Position numbers and translations under genes: made by a program. The notes under the pieces are model-generated. The model was not told the DNA's origin and did not search any database. It was given only the letters and a program-made list of their open reading frames with translations. A DNA stretch of 64,000 nucleotides from Micromonospora sediminimaris (GTDB taxonomy: Bacteria; Actinomycetota; Actinomycetes; Mycobacteriales; Micromonosporaceae), in NCBI GenBank assembly GCA_900112325.1, contig FOLJ01000004.1, forward strand, positions 248,001 through 312,000. Direction: 5' to 3'. Numbering within the stretch: the stretch's first letter is position 1; every line of letters starts with the position of its first letter. Below, one piece after another: positions 26,644 through 36,560 of this stretch.

Positions 26644-26994
26644 GTGGACGTCGAGGTGATCCTCCAACGGGGCCACCAGTTGCTGGTGACCGCTGTGGAA
26701 CTCGTCGGCGCGTTCGTCATCGTCGTCGGCGCGACGCTGGCCGCGTTGCGGTTCGTGGTCGACGGGCTGCGCCACCGCGACGCCGCCGTGTTCACCCGGA
26801 TCCGGCTGTCCCTGGGGCGCTTCCTGACCCTCGGCCTGGAATTCCAGCTGGCGGCGGACATCCTGCGGACCGCGCTGTCGCCGACCTTTGCGCAGATCGG
26901 CCAACTGGCCGCCATCGCGGCCATCCGGACGGTGCTGAACTACGTGCTGGGACGCGAGATCGAACACGAGCAGCGGCAGGTCGACAACCGATGA
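26644..26994 (+). CDS. DUF1622 membrane protein
   Basis: 116 residues with two to three membrane helices (TAVELVGAFVIVVGATLAAL, then FLTLGLEFQLAADILRTALS and IGQLAAIAAIRTVLNYVLGR). DUF1622 proteins are small, widespread and of unknown function. GTG 26644 has no ribosome binding site; TAAGCC six bases upstream suggests a leaderless transcript. Overlaps the next gene by 4 bp (ATGA), so the pair is a small operon. Confidence 0.85.
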   Translation: MDVEVILQRGHQLLVTAVELVGAFVIVVGATLAALRFVVDGLRHRDAAVFTRIRLSLGRFLTLGLEFQLAADILRTALSPTFAQIGQLAAIAAIRTVLNYVLGREIEHEQRQVDNR

Positions 26995-27281
26995 GGATGC
27001 TGCTCTCCGCCCTCATCACGGCGCTCGGTGTACTCGCGGCGGCGGTGGCGTTGCTGACCACCGGCTCGCGTACGACGGCCCTGGGGGTGTTGCTCGACAT
27101 GCTGCTCGCCGCCGGCCTGCTGCGGCTGACCGGGGAGCAGTCCTGGGCGGAGATCGCCGTACTGGTGGCGATCGTGGCCCTGCGCCTGCTGGTGCGTACC
27201 GCGTTGACCGCGGACTTCCGGCGGCGGTCGAGAGAGGCGAAACGCCCGGCCGAGCGGGTCGGCCGGGCGTTTCCCCGATGA
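26991..27281 (+). CDS. Small two-helix membrane protein
   Basis: 96 residues: helices LLSALITALGVLAAAVALL and AEIAVLVAIVALRLLVRTAL with a short loop, then a basic C-terminal tail (RRRSREAKRPAERVGR). No family recognised; DUF1622 genes often have such a partner. Coupled to DUF1622 by an ATGA overlap. Odd: its last codons run through a perfect terminator hairpin (27241-27273), so the tail sequence is constrained by RNA structure. Confidence 0.75.
   Translation: MRMLLSALITALGVLAAAVALLTTGSRTTALGVLLDMLLAAGLLRLTGEQSWAEIAVLVAIVALRLLVRTALTADFRRRSREAKRPAERVGRAFPR
27241..27273. terminator. Strong bidirectional terminator inside the 3' end of a gene
   Basis: Perfect 14-bp stem AAACGCCCGGCCGA / TCGGCCGGGCGTTT with a 5-base loop. 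The A-run and T-run flanks make it a classical intrinsic terminator in both directions, serving the DUF1622 operon and the convergent nhaA. Confidence 0.85.
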
Positions 27282-27298
27282 GCGCGGCGCGGAACGGG

Positions 27299-28630
27299 TC
27301 AGCCGCCGGGCTTCTGGTAGACGTCCGGCACACCGTCCCGGTCCTGGTCGACCTGCTCCTTGAGGGCGATCGCGCGGTACACCTTGTTGCGCCGCCGCAG
27401 CACGACGGTGGCCAGCAGCGCCGAGATCAGCGAGCCGGCCAGCACCGCCGCCTTGACGTTGTCGCCCTCGCCGCCGTCGGAGCCGAAGGCCAACTCGCCG
27501 ATGAGCAGTGACACGGTGAACCCGATACCGGCCAGGAACGACACGCCGAGCAGGTCCGACCAGCTGATGTCCTCGTCCAGGCTGGCCCGGGTGAACCGGG
27601 CCAGCAGGAAGGTGGAGCCGAGGATGCCGACGCACTTGCCGACGACGAGGCCGAGCACGATGCCGAGGACGATCGGGTCGGTGATCACCGCGCCGAGGTC
27701 CGCGCCACGCAGGGACACCCCGGCGGCGAAGAACGCGAAGACCGGTACCGCGAAGCCGGCCGAGATCGGCCGCCACACGTGCTCCAGGTGCTCGGCGAGG
27801 CCGGGCATCGGGCGGCCGCCGGGGCTGCCCTTGCCGGCGAGCACCGGCACGGTGAAGCCCAGCAGCACGCCCGCCACCGTGGCGTGCACTCCGGAGGAGT
27901 GCACCAGGGTCCAGGCGATCACGGCGAGCGGGATGAGCGCCCACCACCAGGTGCGGCGACGCTGCACCAGCAGGCCGAACAGGGCGATCGGCGCCAGGGC
28001 GGCGAGCAGCGGGACGATGCTGAAGTCGTCGGTGTAGAAGATCGCGATGATGGTGATGGCCAGCAGGTCGTCGACGACGGCCAGGGTGAGCAGGAAGGCG
28101 CGCAGTCCCTGCGGGAGATAGGCCCCGATCACGGCCAGCACCGCCAGCGCGAACGCGATGTCGGTGGCGGTCGGGATCGCCCAGCCGCGCAGTCCGTCGC
28201 CGCCACCGGCGACGTTGACGGCCACGAAGATCAGCGCCGGCACGACCATTCCGCCGACCGCCGCCACCACCGGCAGCGCCGCCCGCCGCGGGTCACGCAG
28301 TTCGCCGGCGACGAACTCGCGCTTGAGTTCCAGCCCTACCACGAAGAAGAAGATGGCCAGCAGGCCGTCGGCGGCCCAGGTGGCCAGGTCGAGGTCGAGG
28401 TGCAACGCCGCGCCGCCCGACCAGGGCACCCACCGCCCCAGGTCCGCGTAGGCGTCACCCCAGGGCGAGTTCGCCCAGACCAGTGCGATCACGGCGCCGA
28501 GGAGCAGCAGGGCGCCGCCGACGGTCTCCGTGCGCAGCACGTCGGCCAGGAAACGCGCCTCGGGCCAGGAGGTACGCGCGAAGAGGCCGCGCACGCCACG
28601 GCGCTCGGGGGGCGGGGTCTGATCGGTCAT
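27299..28630 (-). CDS. nhaA: Na+/H+ antiporter NhaA
   Basis: 443 residues from ATG 28630. Electrogenic Na+/H+ exchanger of the inner membrane. Typical NhaA segments: ANSPWGDAY after helix 1, [36 protein letters not shown] (the TDIAF helix), [18 protein letters not shown] with the paired ion-binding aspartates, [15 protein letters not shown], and [20 protein letters not shown]. Odd C-terminus: [20 protein letters not shown] carries a DxDxDG-like calcium-loop pattern not found in enterobacterial NhaA. ATG 28630 is preferred over 28705 because it precedes the conserved cytosolic tail. Monocistronic, ending at the shared terminator. Confidence 0.93.
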   Translation of the reverse strand: MTDQTPPPERRGVRGLFARTSWPEARFLADVLRTETVGGALLLLGAVIALVWANSPWGDAYADLGRWVPWSGGAALHLDLDLATWAADGLLAIFFFVVGLELKREFVAGELRDPRRAALPVVAAVGGMVVPALIFVAVNVAGGGDGLRGWAIPTATDIAFALAVLAVIGAYLPQGLRAFLLTLAVVDDLLAITIIAIFYTDDFSIVPLLAALAPIALFGLLVQRRRTWWWALIPLAVIAWTLVHSSGVHATVAGVLLGFTVPVLAGKGSPGGRPMPGLAEHLEHVWRPISAGFAVPVFAFFAAGVSLRGADLGAVITDPIVLGIVLGLVVGKCVGILGSTFLLARFTRASLDEDISWSDLLGVSFLAGIGFTVSLLIGELAFGSDGGEGDNVKAAVLAGSLISALLATVVLRRRNKVYRAIALKEQVDQDRDGVPDVYQKPGG

Positions 28631-28999
28631 ACGTGAGGTCCACCTCGTCGGTCGGAGGGCAGCACGGCACCATCGCCGACCAGGCTTCCCGGCACACCCG
28701 TGCAAGACCCTATCCAGTGCCGACGACCGTCGCGAGCGGGGCGAACGCGACTCTTCCCACAGGAGGGCGAGGAGTCACCCGAAGTGCTCGGCGAAGACAC
28801 CGCATTTTTTCCGGGTCGGAGCGATTCCGACAGACCCCCGGTCCGGTTGGTCACTGCGGGCACGATCCGCCATTGAGAAAATACCTAACTCCGGACATAA
28901 GCCGCATGAGCCGCTTTAATGGTTTCACGAGATTGAGTCGACCTTGGGGGTTTTCGTGAAGTTCTTTGGCGTTACCGGCCCGGTACGGAGGCCCGCCTG
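28631..28999. other. Divergent intergenic region with an AT-richer segment
   Basis: 369 bp between nhaA and the tyrosine autokinase. About 28865-28970 is clearly poorer in GC than its surroundings and probably holds the promoter of the polysaccharide block; a TTGAGA box (28873-28878) is one candidate. A small perfect hairpin, GTCGGA / TCCGAC, lies at 28816-28832. No open frame with family similarity is seen. Confidence 0.4.
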
Positions 29000-30466
29000 A
29001 TGGACCTGTACCGCCAACTACGCCTGGTGCGCCGGCACTGGTGGATCGTCCTGGTCACCCTCATGGTGGCCCTGGGCGTGACCGCGCTGGTCACCGTGCG
29101 GGCCCAGCCTCGCTACGTCGCCTCGGTCACCTTCTTCGTCACCACGCCGAGCCAGGGTGTCACCGATGCCTACCAGGGCGGGCTCTTCCTCCAGCAGCGG
29201 GTGAAGTCCTACGCGGAGCTGCTCACCAGCGATCGGCTGGCGCAGGCCGCCGTGGCCGACAATCAGCTCGGGCTGACCGCGGAGGAGATTCAGCGTCGGG
29301 TCAGCACCTCCACCGAGACCGGCACGGTGCTGCTGCGGGCGTCGGTGACCGACACCGACCAGACCCGGGCGTTGCGGGTGACCGAGGCGCTCTCGGCGAA
29401 GTTCGTGGAACTCGTCCAGAAGGTCGAGGCACGGCCGGACGGCAGCCCGGGGCCAATCAAGATCGAGGTGGTGAGTGGGCCACGGGTGACCCCGACGCCG
29501 GTGTCGCCGCAGCCGGTACGCAACACCGCGATCGGCGCCCTGCTCGGTCTGCTGGCCGGCGTCGGTCTGGCGATTCTGCGGGGGATGGCCGATGTCCGGC
29601 TGCGCGACGCGGCCGGCCTGCAGCGGGTGACCGGCAGCCCGCTGCTCGGCGAGATCCCGATCGACACCAGCGCGCGGTCGGCTCCACTGATCGTCGGTGA
29701 CGCCGCCACCTCGGCGCGGGCCGAGGCCGTCCGCAAGCTGCGGACGAACCTGCGCTTCGTCGACGTGCACGAGCCGGCCCGGGTCATCGCGGTGACCAGC
29801 GCCCTGCAGGGCGAGGGCAAGACCACCCTGTCGTGCAACCTGGCGATCGCCCTGGCCGAGGCGGGCTGGCGGGTGCTGCTTGTCGACGCCGACCTGCGTC
29901 GCCCGAAGGTCGGCGACTACCTGGGTATCGACCCGGGGGTGGGGCTGACCGACGTGCTCGTCGGCGACGTGCAGGTGGGCGACGTGGTCCAGCGCTGGGG
30001 CGACAAGTCGCTGCTCGTGCTGCCCAGCGGCTCGGCGCCGCCCAACCCGAGCGAGCTGCTCGGCTCCAAGGCCATGTCGGATCTGCTGCTCGCCCTGCGT
30101 GAATCCGCCGACATCGTCATCATCGACACCGCGCCGCTGCTCGCGGTCACCGACGGTGTGGTGGTCGCCGTGCAGGCCGACGGCGCGCTGTTGGTCACCC
30201 AGCAGGGACGTACCTCGCGGGCCCAGGTGGCGGCGGCCGCCCGGGCCCTGCACTCGGTCTCGGTGCGGCTGCTCGGCTGCGTGCTGAACATGGCCCGGGT
30301 GCCCAAGGCCGAGGCGTACCAGTACGAGGCCTACCGGGTGGTCGCCGCAGCGACGGGTGGCCAGTCGGTGCCGTCGGAGCGCAGCAGGGGCGGCCGGCAT
30401 GCCGAGCGGGCCAACACCGGCGAGGTGAGCGACCACACGCAGGAACTCACCCGGCTGTCCCGATGA
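29000..30466 (+). CDS. Polysaccharide-biosynthesis tyrosine autokinase (Wzz-Wzc fusion, CpsD-like)
   Basis: 488 residues. The N-terminal Wzz domain has a first membrane helix at about 15-33 (WIVLVTLMVALGVTALVTV), an extracytoplasmic coil to about 172, and a second helix (IGALLGLLAGVGLAI, 178-192). The cytosolic BY-kinase domain has Walker A SALQGEGKTT (267-276), Walker A' VLLVDADLRRP (292-302) and Walker B VIIDTAPLLAVTDG. The Tyr cluster near the C-terminus (EAYQYEAYRV) is short. Controls length and export of surface polysaccharide. ATG 29000 follows GGAGG by 9 bases. Its 3' end overlaps the convergent tyrosine phosphatase gene by 20 bp. Confidence 0.93.
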   Translation: MDLYRQLRLVRRHWWIVLVTLMVALGVTALVTVRAQPRYVASVTFFVTTPSQGVTDAYQGGLFLQQRVKSYAELLTSDRLAQAAVADNQLGLTAEEIQRRVSTSTETGTVLLRASVTDTDQTRALRVTEALSAKFVELVQKVEARPDGSPGPIKIEVVSGPRVTPTPVSPQPVRNTAIGALLGLLAGVGLAILRGMADVRLRDAAGLQRVTGSPLLGEIPIDTSARSAPLIVGDAATSARAEAVRKLRTNLRFVDVHEPARVIAVTSALQGEGKTTLSCNLAIALAEAGWRVLLVDADLRRPKVGDYLGIDPGVGLTDVLVGDVQVGDVVQRWGDKSLLVLPSGSAPPNPSELLGSKAMSDLLLALRESADIVIIDTAPLLAVTDGVVVAVQADGALLVTQQGRTSRAQVAAAARALHSVSVRLLGCVLNMARVPKAEAYQYEAYRVVAAATGGQSVPSERSRGGRHAERANTGEVSDHTQELTRLSR

Positions 30467-31001
30467 GCGTGGCCAGGGGGCGCAGCGCGCGGTCGATCTC
30501 CTCCGCGCAGCGTCGGAAGTCCTCCGGGGTGCCCCCCACGGGGTCACGCAGGTCGTCCGCATCGCCGGGGGCGGGCTGCAACCGCCCCCGGGCCAGTGCG
30601 GCGGCGGCCACCGCGGCCCGTACCGGATCGTCCTGCTCGTCCGGCGGTGGTTCGGCCGCCGCGGCGAGCCGGCCGAACTGGCGCAGCGTGAAGGTCCGGT
30701 GCAGCGCCGCCGGCGCCAGCGCGGTGCAGATGGAGCGCTGGCGCCGGGTAGCGGTCAGCACCAGCACCGCCCCGGTGAGGTGTTCCGGCAGTAGTCGCCG
30801 GCTGCGGAACGACGCCGGGTCCTCACCGGTCTCGGCGGCGATCGCCGCCGCGTACGGATGCATGGCCAGGCCCTCGACGGCGTCGGTGCCGGCGCTGGCC
30901 ACCGTCACCGGCTGCCCGGTGAGCAGGCGACGGGCGGCGTACTCGGCCATCGGTGACCGGCACAGGTTGGCGTGGCAGACGAACAGCACCCCGCTGAGCA
31001 T
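30447..31001 (-). CDS. Low-molecular-weight protein-tyrosine phosphatase
   Basis: 184 residues. The P-loop VCHANLCRSP sits at the N-terminus with catalytic Cys9 and Arg15 (C-X5-R), and the general acid Asp153-Pro154 in LRDPVGGTPEDF completes the LMW-PTP signature. Longer than the usual 150-160 residues owing to an insert around 115-145. Faces the tyrosine autokinase and overlaps its 3' end by 20 bp. Together they form a phosphorylation/dephosphorylation switch on surface polysaccharide assembly, as in Wzb/Wzc (family knowledge). Confidence 0.92.
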   Translation of the reverse strand: MLSGVLFVCHANLCRSPMAEYAARRLLTGQPVTVASAGTDAVEGLAMHPYAAAIAAETGEDPASFRSRRLLPEHLTGAVLVLTATRRQRSICTALAPAALHRTFTLRQFGRLAAAAEPPPDEQDDPVRAAVAAAALARGRLQPAPGDADDLRDPVGGTPEDFRRCAEEIDRALRPLATLIGTAG

Positions 31002-31163
31002 GTGGAACCCCCTGGACGACGCGGTCGCGGGCGGTGGCGCCGCGACGTTTGACGGTCGCCGGTGGCGTCCGCCCGGTGAGGGGATGTCGAGATCGTACGC
31101 ATTCGTCGCAGCCGCGGTCCCGGGCGGCGCGCCGAACCGATGCGAGGGAACGGGGGTGTCCGG

Positions 31164-32417
31164 GTGCGAATCGGGATGGTGACGTACCACTTTCCGCCGG
31201 AGCCGGCGTTCATTCCCGGCAGCCTCGCCGAGGAACTCGCGGCGCGGGGGCACGAGGTGCGGGTCCTCACCGGCTTCCCCGACTATCCGGGCGGGCACGT
31301 GTACCCGGGGTGGCGGCAGCGTTGGCACCACGAGACCCGCAGCCGGGGGCTGACCGTGCGGCGGGTGCCCCGGTACAGCACCGGCGACGTCACCGTACGC
31401 GGCCGGATGGCCTCCTGGCTGACCTTCGCCGGCAGCGCGGCGCTTGTGGGCCGCCGGTTCCTGGCCGGCGTGGACGTGCTGTACGTGCACCAGCCGCCGG
31501 CCGCCGTCTTCGCCTCGGCGGCCCTGCTGCGCCTGCTCGGTCCGGTGCCGCTGGTGCTGCACGTGCCGGACGTCTGGGCCGAACAGGTCCCCGAGGCCAT
31601 CGACGACGGCAGGTGGGCGGCGCGGGTGCGGGCGGCCACCCTCCGGACCTACCGTGCCGCCAGCCGCGTCGCGGTCACCACGCCGTCCCTGCGGGACGCG
31701 GTGCTGGCGGACGGGATCGACCAGGCGCGGGTCCGGGTGGTGCTCAACTGGACCGACGAGCGGATCTTCCGCCCGGTGTCGGCCGGTCCGGCCGCTCGGC
31801 GGTTGGTCCGCCGGGACGAACGGTGCGTGGTGATGCACGCCGGCACCATCGGCGCGCGGCAGGGACTGGACACGGCGGTACGCGCGGCGGCGGCCCTGGG
31901 CGAGACCGTGGATCTGGTCCTGGTCGGCTCGGGCGCCGACGAGCGGCGGGTGCGGGGCCTCGCCGCCGAGCTGCGGGCCGACAACGTCCGATTCGTGGAC
32001 CGGCGCTCCCCGTTGGACATGCCCGAGCTGTACGCCGCTGCCGACTACCAGCTGGTGATGGTGCGCGATCTGCCCGAGCTGCGCAGCAGCGTGCCGGACA
32101 AGCTCCAAGCGGCCCTGTCCTGCGGCGTACCGGTGGTCGCCTCGGCCGGCGGCGACACCGCGACGCTTGTCGAACGGGCCCGGGCGGGGCTGTCCTGCCC
32201 ACCAGAGGATTGGGCCAGCCTGGCGGACCGGCTCTGGCTGGCGGCGCAGATCCCCGCACCGGCGCGGGCCGAGATGGGTCGGCGCGGCCGGGAAGCGTAT
32301 CTCCGGGAGATGTCGCTGCCGTCGGGCGTGGATCGCATCGAGGAGCTGCTGCGCGAGGCGGCGGCCATCGGCGCCAGGCGTGCCACGGAAGCCGAACGAA
32401 CCTCTCGTAACGCCTGA
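31164..32417 (+). CDS. Family 4 glycosyltransferase (WcaI-like)
   Basis: About 417 residues, GT-B fold. N-terminal domain: VTYHFPPEPAFIPGSLAEEL, the WcaI/Fuc4NAc-type opening, then GHEVRVLTGFPDYPGGHVYP, and DVLYVHQPPAAVF. C-terminal nucleotide-binding domain: VMHAGTIGARQGLDT, LVLVGSGADERRV, and VPDKLQAALSCGVPVVAS (E/DKLQ-type donor site). Transfers a sugar from an NDP-sugar to a lipid-linked polysaccharide. GTG 31164 has a G-rich ribosome binding site 7 bases upstream; ATG 31140 in frame is the alternative. Confidence 0.9.
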   Translation: MRIGMVTYHFPPEPAFIPGSLAEELAARGHEVRVLTGFPDYPGGHVYPGWRQRWHHETRSRGLTVRRVPRYSTGDVTVRGRMASWLTFAGSAALVGRRFLAGVDVLYVHQPPAAVFASAALLRLLGPVPLVLHVPDVWAEQVPEAIDDGRWAARVRAATLRTYRAASRVAVTTPSLRDAVLADGIDQARVRVVLNWTDERIFRPVSAGPAARRLVRRDERCVVMHAGTIGARQGLDTAVRAAAALGETVDLVLVGSGADERRVRGLAAELRADNVRFVDRRSPLDMPELYAAADYQLVMVRDLPELRSSVPDKLQAALSCGVPVVASAGGDTATLVERARAGLSCPPEDWASLADRLWLAAQIPAPARAEMGRRGREAYLREMSLPSGVDRIEELLREAAAIGARRATEAERTSRNA

Positions 32418-32425
32418 TCCCGTCA

Positions 32426-32456
32426 TTAACACTCCAAACTCACCGTTAGGTGTTAA
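32426..32456. promoter_or_regulatory. AT-rich promoter with inverted repeat TTAACAC / GTGTTAA
   Basis: Perfect 7-bp arms separated by 17 bases, in an AT-rich island between the glycosyltransferase and DUF4012 genes. The GC dip makes it a likely promoter/operator. The regulator is not identifiable. Confidence 0.5.
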
Positions 32457-32498
32457 GAACAATGTGGTCTTCTGTCCGTTTTTGGAAAGAGGTGTGAT

Positions 32499-34283
32499 GT
32501 GTCGGAGAGCGAGAGCCCTCGACGGCGGCGTAGCCGATCCCGCCGCCGTCGGCGCGCCCGACTGCGTCGCATCCTGCTGACCACGTTGGTGGTTGCCTCG
32601 TTGGTGCTGGGTCTCACCGGGTGGGTCGGTTTTCGTGGCTGGCAGGCGCGTGCCCACCTGGTCAACGCCGCCGGCCTGGCCGGTGAACTGAGTGCCCATC
32701 TGGTCGGTGGCGACACCGCACGCGCCCAGCGGACCCTCGCCGCCCTGCAGGAGCAGGCCGGCGCGGCGCGGCGGGCCACCGGGGACCCCGGATGGTGGCT
32801 CGGCCGACAGGCCCCGGTGGCCGGGGCGAACCTCACCGCGGTCCGGCAGATCGCCATCGCCATCGACGACCTGGCCCGCCAGGCGTTCCCGGCGCTGCTC
32901 CGGGTCGACCTCGGCGGACTGATCCCTCAGGAAGGTCGGCTGGACCTCAACGGCCTGCGCGCCGTCACCGACGATCTGGTCGCGGTGCACGCCACGGTCC
33001 AGCGGACCCGCGCGGAGTTGGCCGAGGTCTCCGGTGACCGGCTGGTCGGGCAGGTCCGACGCGCCCTCACGGAGCTGCGTGGCGAGATCGACCAGTTGGC
33101 CGCGATGACCTCGGCGGCGGACCGGGCGAGCCGACTGTTGCCGCCGTTGCTGGGCGTGGACGGGCCGCGACGGTATCTGCTGGTGTCGCAGAACCCCGCT
33201 GAGCTGCGCGCGACCGGCGGCATGTTCGGCGCGTACGCGGTCATCGAGGCGAACAATGGCCGAGTCAAGATGGGGGCCCAGGGCAGCGGTTCGAGCATCG
33301 GCCGGTTCGCCGAGCCGCTGAAGATCCCGGCGGAGGTGCGCGCCCTCTGGGGAGAGCTTCCCGGCATCTATCCGGCGGATGTGAACCTCAGCCCGCACTT
33401 CCCGACCGCGGCGGCCCTGTACCGGGAGATGTACCGCCGGCACAGCGGGGAGACGGTGGACGGGGTCCTGGCCGTCGACCCGGTGGTGCTGTCGTACCTG
33501 CTGAAGGCCACCGGGCCGGTGCGGGTGCCGGGTGGCGTGGCGTTGAGCGCCGAGAACGCGGTCAAGACGCTGCTCAGCGACACCTACCAGCGGATGAGTC
33601 CGAGAGAACAGGACGGCTTTTTCGCGGGTGCAGCGGCCACCGTCTTCGACACGCTATTCGCCCGGAACGTCCACCCGAATGGGTTGTTGTCCGCATTCAA
33701 CCGCTCTATACAAGAACGTCGGATACTGTTCTGGAGTGCCCGACCGGAGGAACAGCGGACGTTCGGCGACAGCCGGGTGGCCGGGACGCTTCCGGAACAG
33801 GACACCGTGCCGACGGTCGGCGTGTTCCTCAACGACGGCAGCGGCGCGAAGCTCGGCTACTACCTCCGGCAGACCGCCGACCTGACGGTCGGCGACTGCC
33901 ACGCAGACGGTCGCCGTGAGCTGAACCTCCGGGTGACGCTCCGGTCCACCGCACCGGCTTCGGGGCTCAGCGAGTCGGTCCTCGGCCTCGGCCGGGCCGG
34001 GGATCCGTACACCGTCCGGACGCTGGTGTCGGTGTACGGGCCGGCCGGCGGGGCGGTGCTCGACACCCGGGTCGACGGTGCCGAGACCTCGGTGGGCAAC
34101 GGCACCGAGCGGCGGCGGCAGGTCGCCACCGTGAACGTCGAGATCGGACCGGGCGGGACCCGCACGTTGGAGGTCTCGCTGTTGACCGGCAAGACGGACA
34201 GCGGAGCGGCCGAGCTGTGGCTGACCCCGACCGCCACCCCATGGACCACCCATGTTGTTACCGCACCAAGCTGTTCTCAGTAG
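32499..34283 (+). CDS. DUF4012 domain membrane-anchored protein
   Basis: 594 residues. Basic N-terminus (RRRRSRSRRRRRARLRR), one membrane helix (ILLTTLVVASLVLGLTGWVG), then a helical stretch and the DUF4012 core with LLVSQNPAELRATGGMFGAY and VDGVLAVDPVVLSYLLKATG. DUF4012 proteins are extracytoplasmic, of unknown function, and often sit in exopolysaccharide clusters. GTG 32499 follows AAAGAGG by 6 bases. Its TAG stop forms part of the ribosome binding site (AGGAGGGA) of the next gene. The region 33600-33740 is slightly less GC-rich than the rest. Confidence 0.87.
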   Translation: MSESESPRRRRSRSRRRRRARLRRILLTTLVVASLVLGLTGWVGFRGWQARAHLVNAAGLAGELSAHLVGGDTARAQRTLAALQEQAGAARRATGDPGWWLGRQAPVAGANLTAVRQIAIAIDDLARQAFPALLRVDLGGLIPQEGRLDLNGLRAVTDDLVAVHATVQRTRAELAEVSGDRLVGQVRRALTELRGEIDQLAAMTSAADRASRLLPPLLGVDGPRRYLLVSQNPAELRATGGMFGAYAVIEANNGRVKMGAQGSGSSIGRFAEPLKIPAEVRALWGELPGIYPADVNLSPHFPTAAALYREMYRRHSGETVDGVLAVDPVVLSYLLKATGPVRVPGGVALSAENAVKTLLSDTYQRMSPREQDGFFAGAAATVFDTLFARNVHPNGLLSAFNRSIQERRILFWSARPEEQRTFGDSRVAGTLPEQDTVPTVGVFLNDGSGAKLGYYLRQTADLTVGDCHADGRRELNLRVTLRSTAPASGLSESVLGLGRAGDPYTVRTLVSVYGPAGGAVLDTRVDGAETSVGNGTERRRQVATVNVEIGPGGTRTLEVSLLTGKTDSGAAELWLTPTATPWTTHVVTAPSCSQ

Positions 34284-34296
34284 GAGGGAACGAACC

Positions 34297-34929
34297 ATGC
34301 GGCTATCCCGCATCATCATGGCGCTCACGGTCGGTCTGGCCGTGGTGGCCGTGCCGGCTGCGGCGGGGGCGGCGCAACCGCAGCCGCAGCCGTCGCCAAC
34401 AGTCACCGATCCGCCCCAGCCACCGCCGTATCCGCCGGTGCTGGCGTCGCTGACGGTGAACCGACCCACCATCTTCCTCGGTGAGACGGTCATCCTGACC
34501 GGCCGCAACTTCGGGCCGAACGAGACGGTCGACATCGTCGTCTCGGTGTCGCCGCTGGCCGCACCGGCCGCCGGTACGGCACGGCGCAGCGACGGCAGCA
34601 CGGTCGCCATGGCGCCGGTGGCCTTCCAGGCCAGCGCGCCGCTGAGCTTCACCGCCCGGACCAACTCCGAAGGGGTCTTCACCCGGCGGTACACGCCGTC
34701 GGTGACCGGCCTGCTCACCTTCACCGCGACCGGTCGGGAGTCCGGCCGTACCGCCTCGACCCAGTTGCGGGTGCTGCACAAGAAGAAGCCGCACCTGCCG
34801 GTCACCGGCAGCAGCCTGGACACGCCGATGAAGGTCGGCGGCGGGCTCGTCGCCGCCGGTGCCGTCCTGCTGCTCGGCACGCTGGCCTGGCGGCGGCGCA
34901 ACCGCTTCGGTGCGGGTGGCGCGAACTGA
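34297..34929 (+). CDS. LPVTG-anchored surface protein
   Basis: 210 residues. Signal peptide IIMALTVGLAVVAVPAAAGA, a Pro/Gln-rich spacer (PQPQPSPTVTDPPQPPPYPP), then one Ig-like/TIG-type beta domain (VNRPTIFLGETVILTGRNFG ... LLTFTATGRESGRTASTQLR). At the end: LPVTG (167-171), a hydrophobic helix (VGGGLVAAGAVLLLGTLAW) and a basic tail RRRNR. This is a complete sortase sorting signal; no sortase gene lies in the window. ATG 34297 follows AGGAGGGA by 8 bases. Co-transcribed with DUF4012, so it is likely part of the same wall-polysaccharide function. Confidence 0.87.
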   Translation: MRLSRIIMALTVGLAVVAVPAAAGAAQPQPQPSPTVTDPPQPPPYPPVLASLTVNRPTIFLGETVILTGRNFGPNETVDIVVSVSPLAAPAAGTARRSDGSTVAMAPVAFQASAPLSFTARTNSEGVFTRRYTPSVTGLLTFTATGRESGRTASTQLRVLHKKKPHLPVTGSSLDTPMKVGGGLVAAGAVLLLGTLAWRRRNRFGAGGAN

Positions 34930-34960
34930 TCCACGATTCCGGGCAGGGCCCGGAGAACGA

Positions 34961-35003
34961 AGGTACCGGTGCCCGCCGCTCCCTCCGACGGGCACCGGTA
35001 CCT
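34961..35003. terminator. Bidirectional hairpin terminator
   Basis: Perfect 15-bp stem AGGTACCGGTGCCCG / CGGGCACCGGTACCT with a 13-base loop, between the convergent surface-protein and gdhA genes. Confidence 0.8.
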
Positions 35004-35014
35004 GTCTGCCCGCC

Positions 35015-36560
<1,546 letters not shown>

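Noticed and set aside
30447..33443. 998-codon open frame on the minus strand
   Set aside because: Only the last 185 codons (tyrosine phosphatase) look like protein; the rest is antisense to the glycosyltransferase and DUF4012 genes and is open because of high GC.
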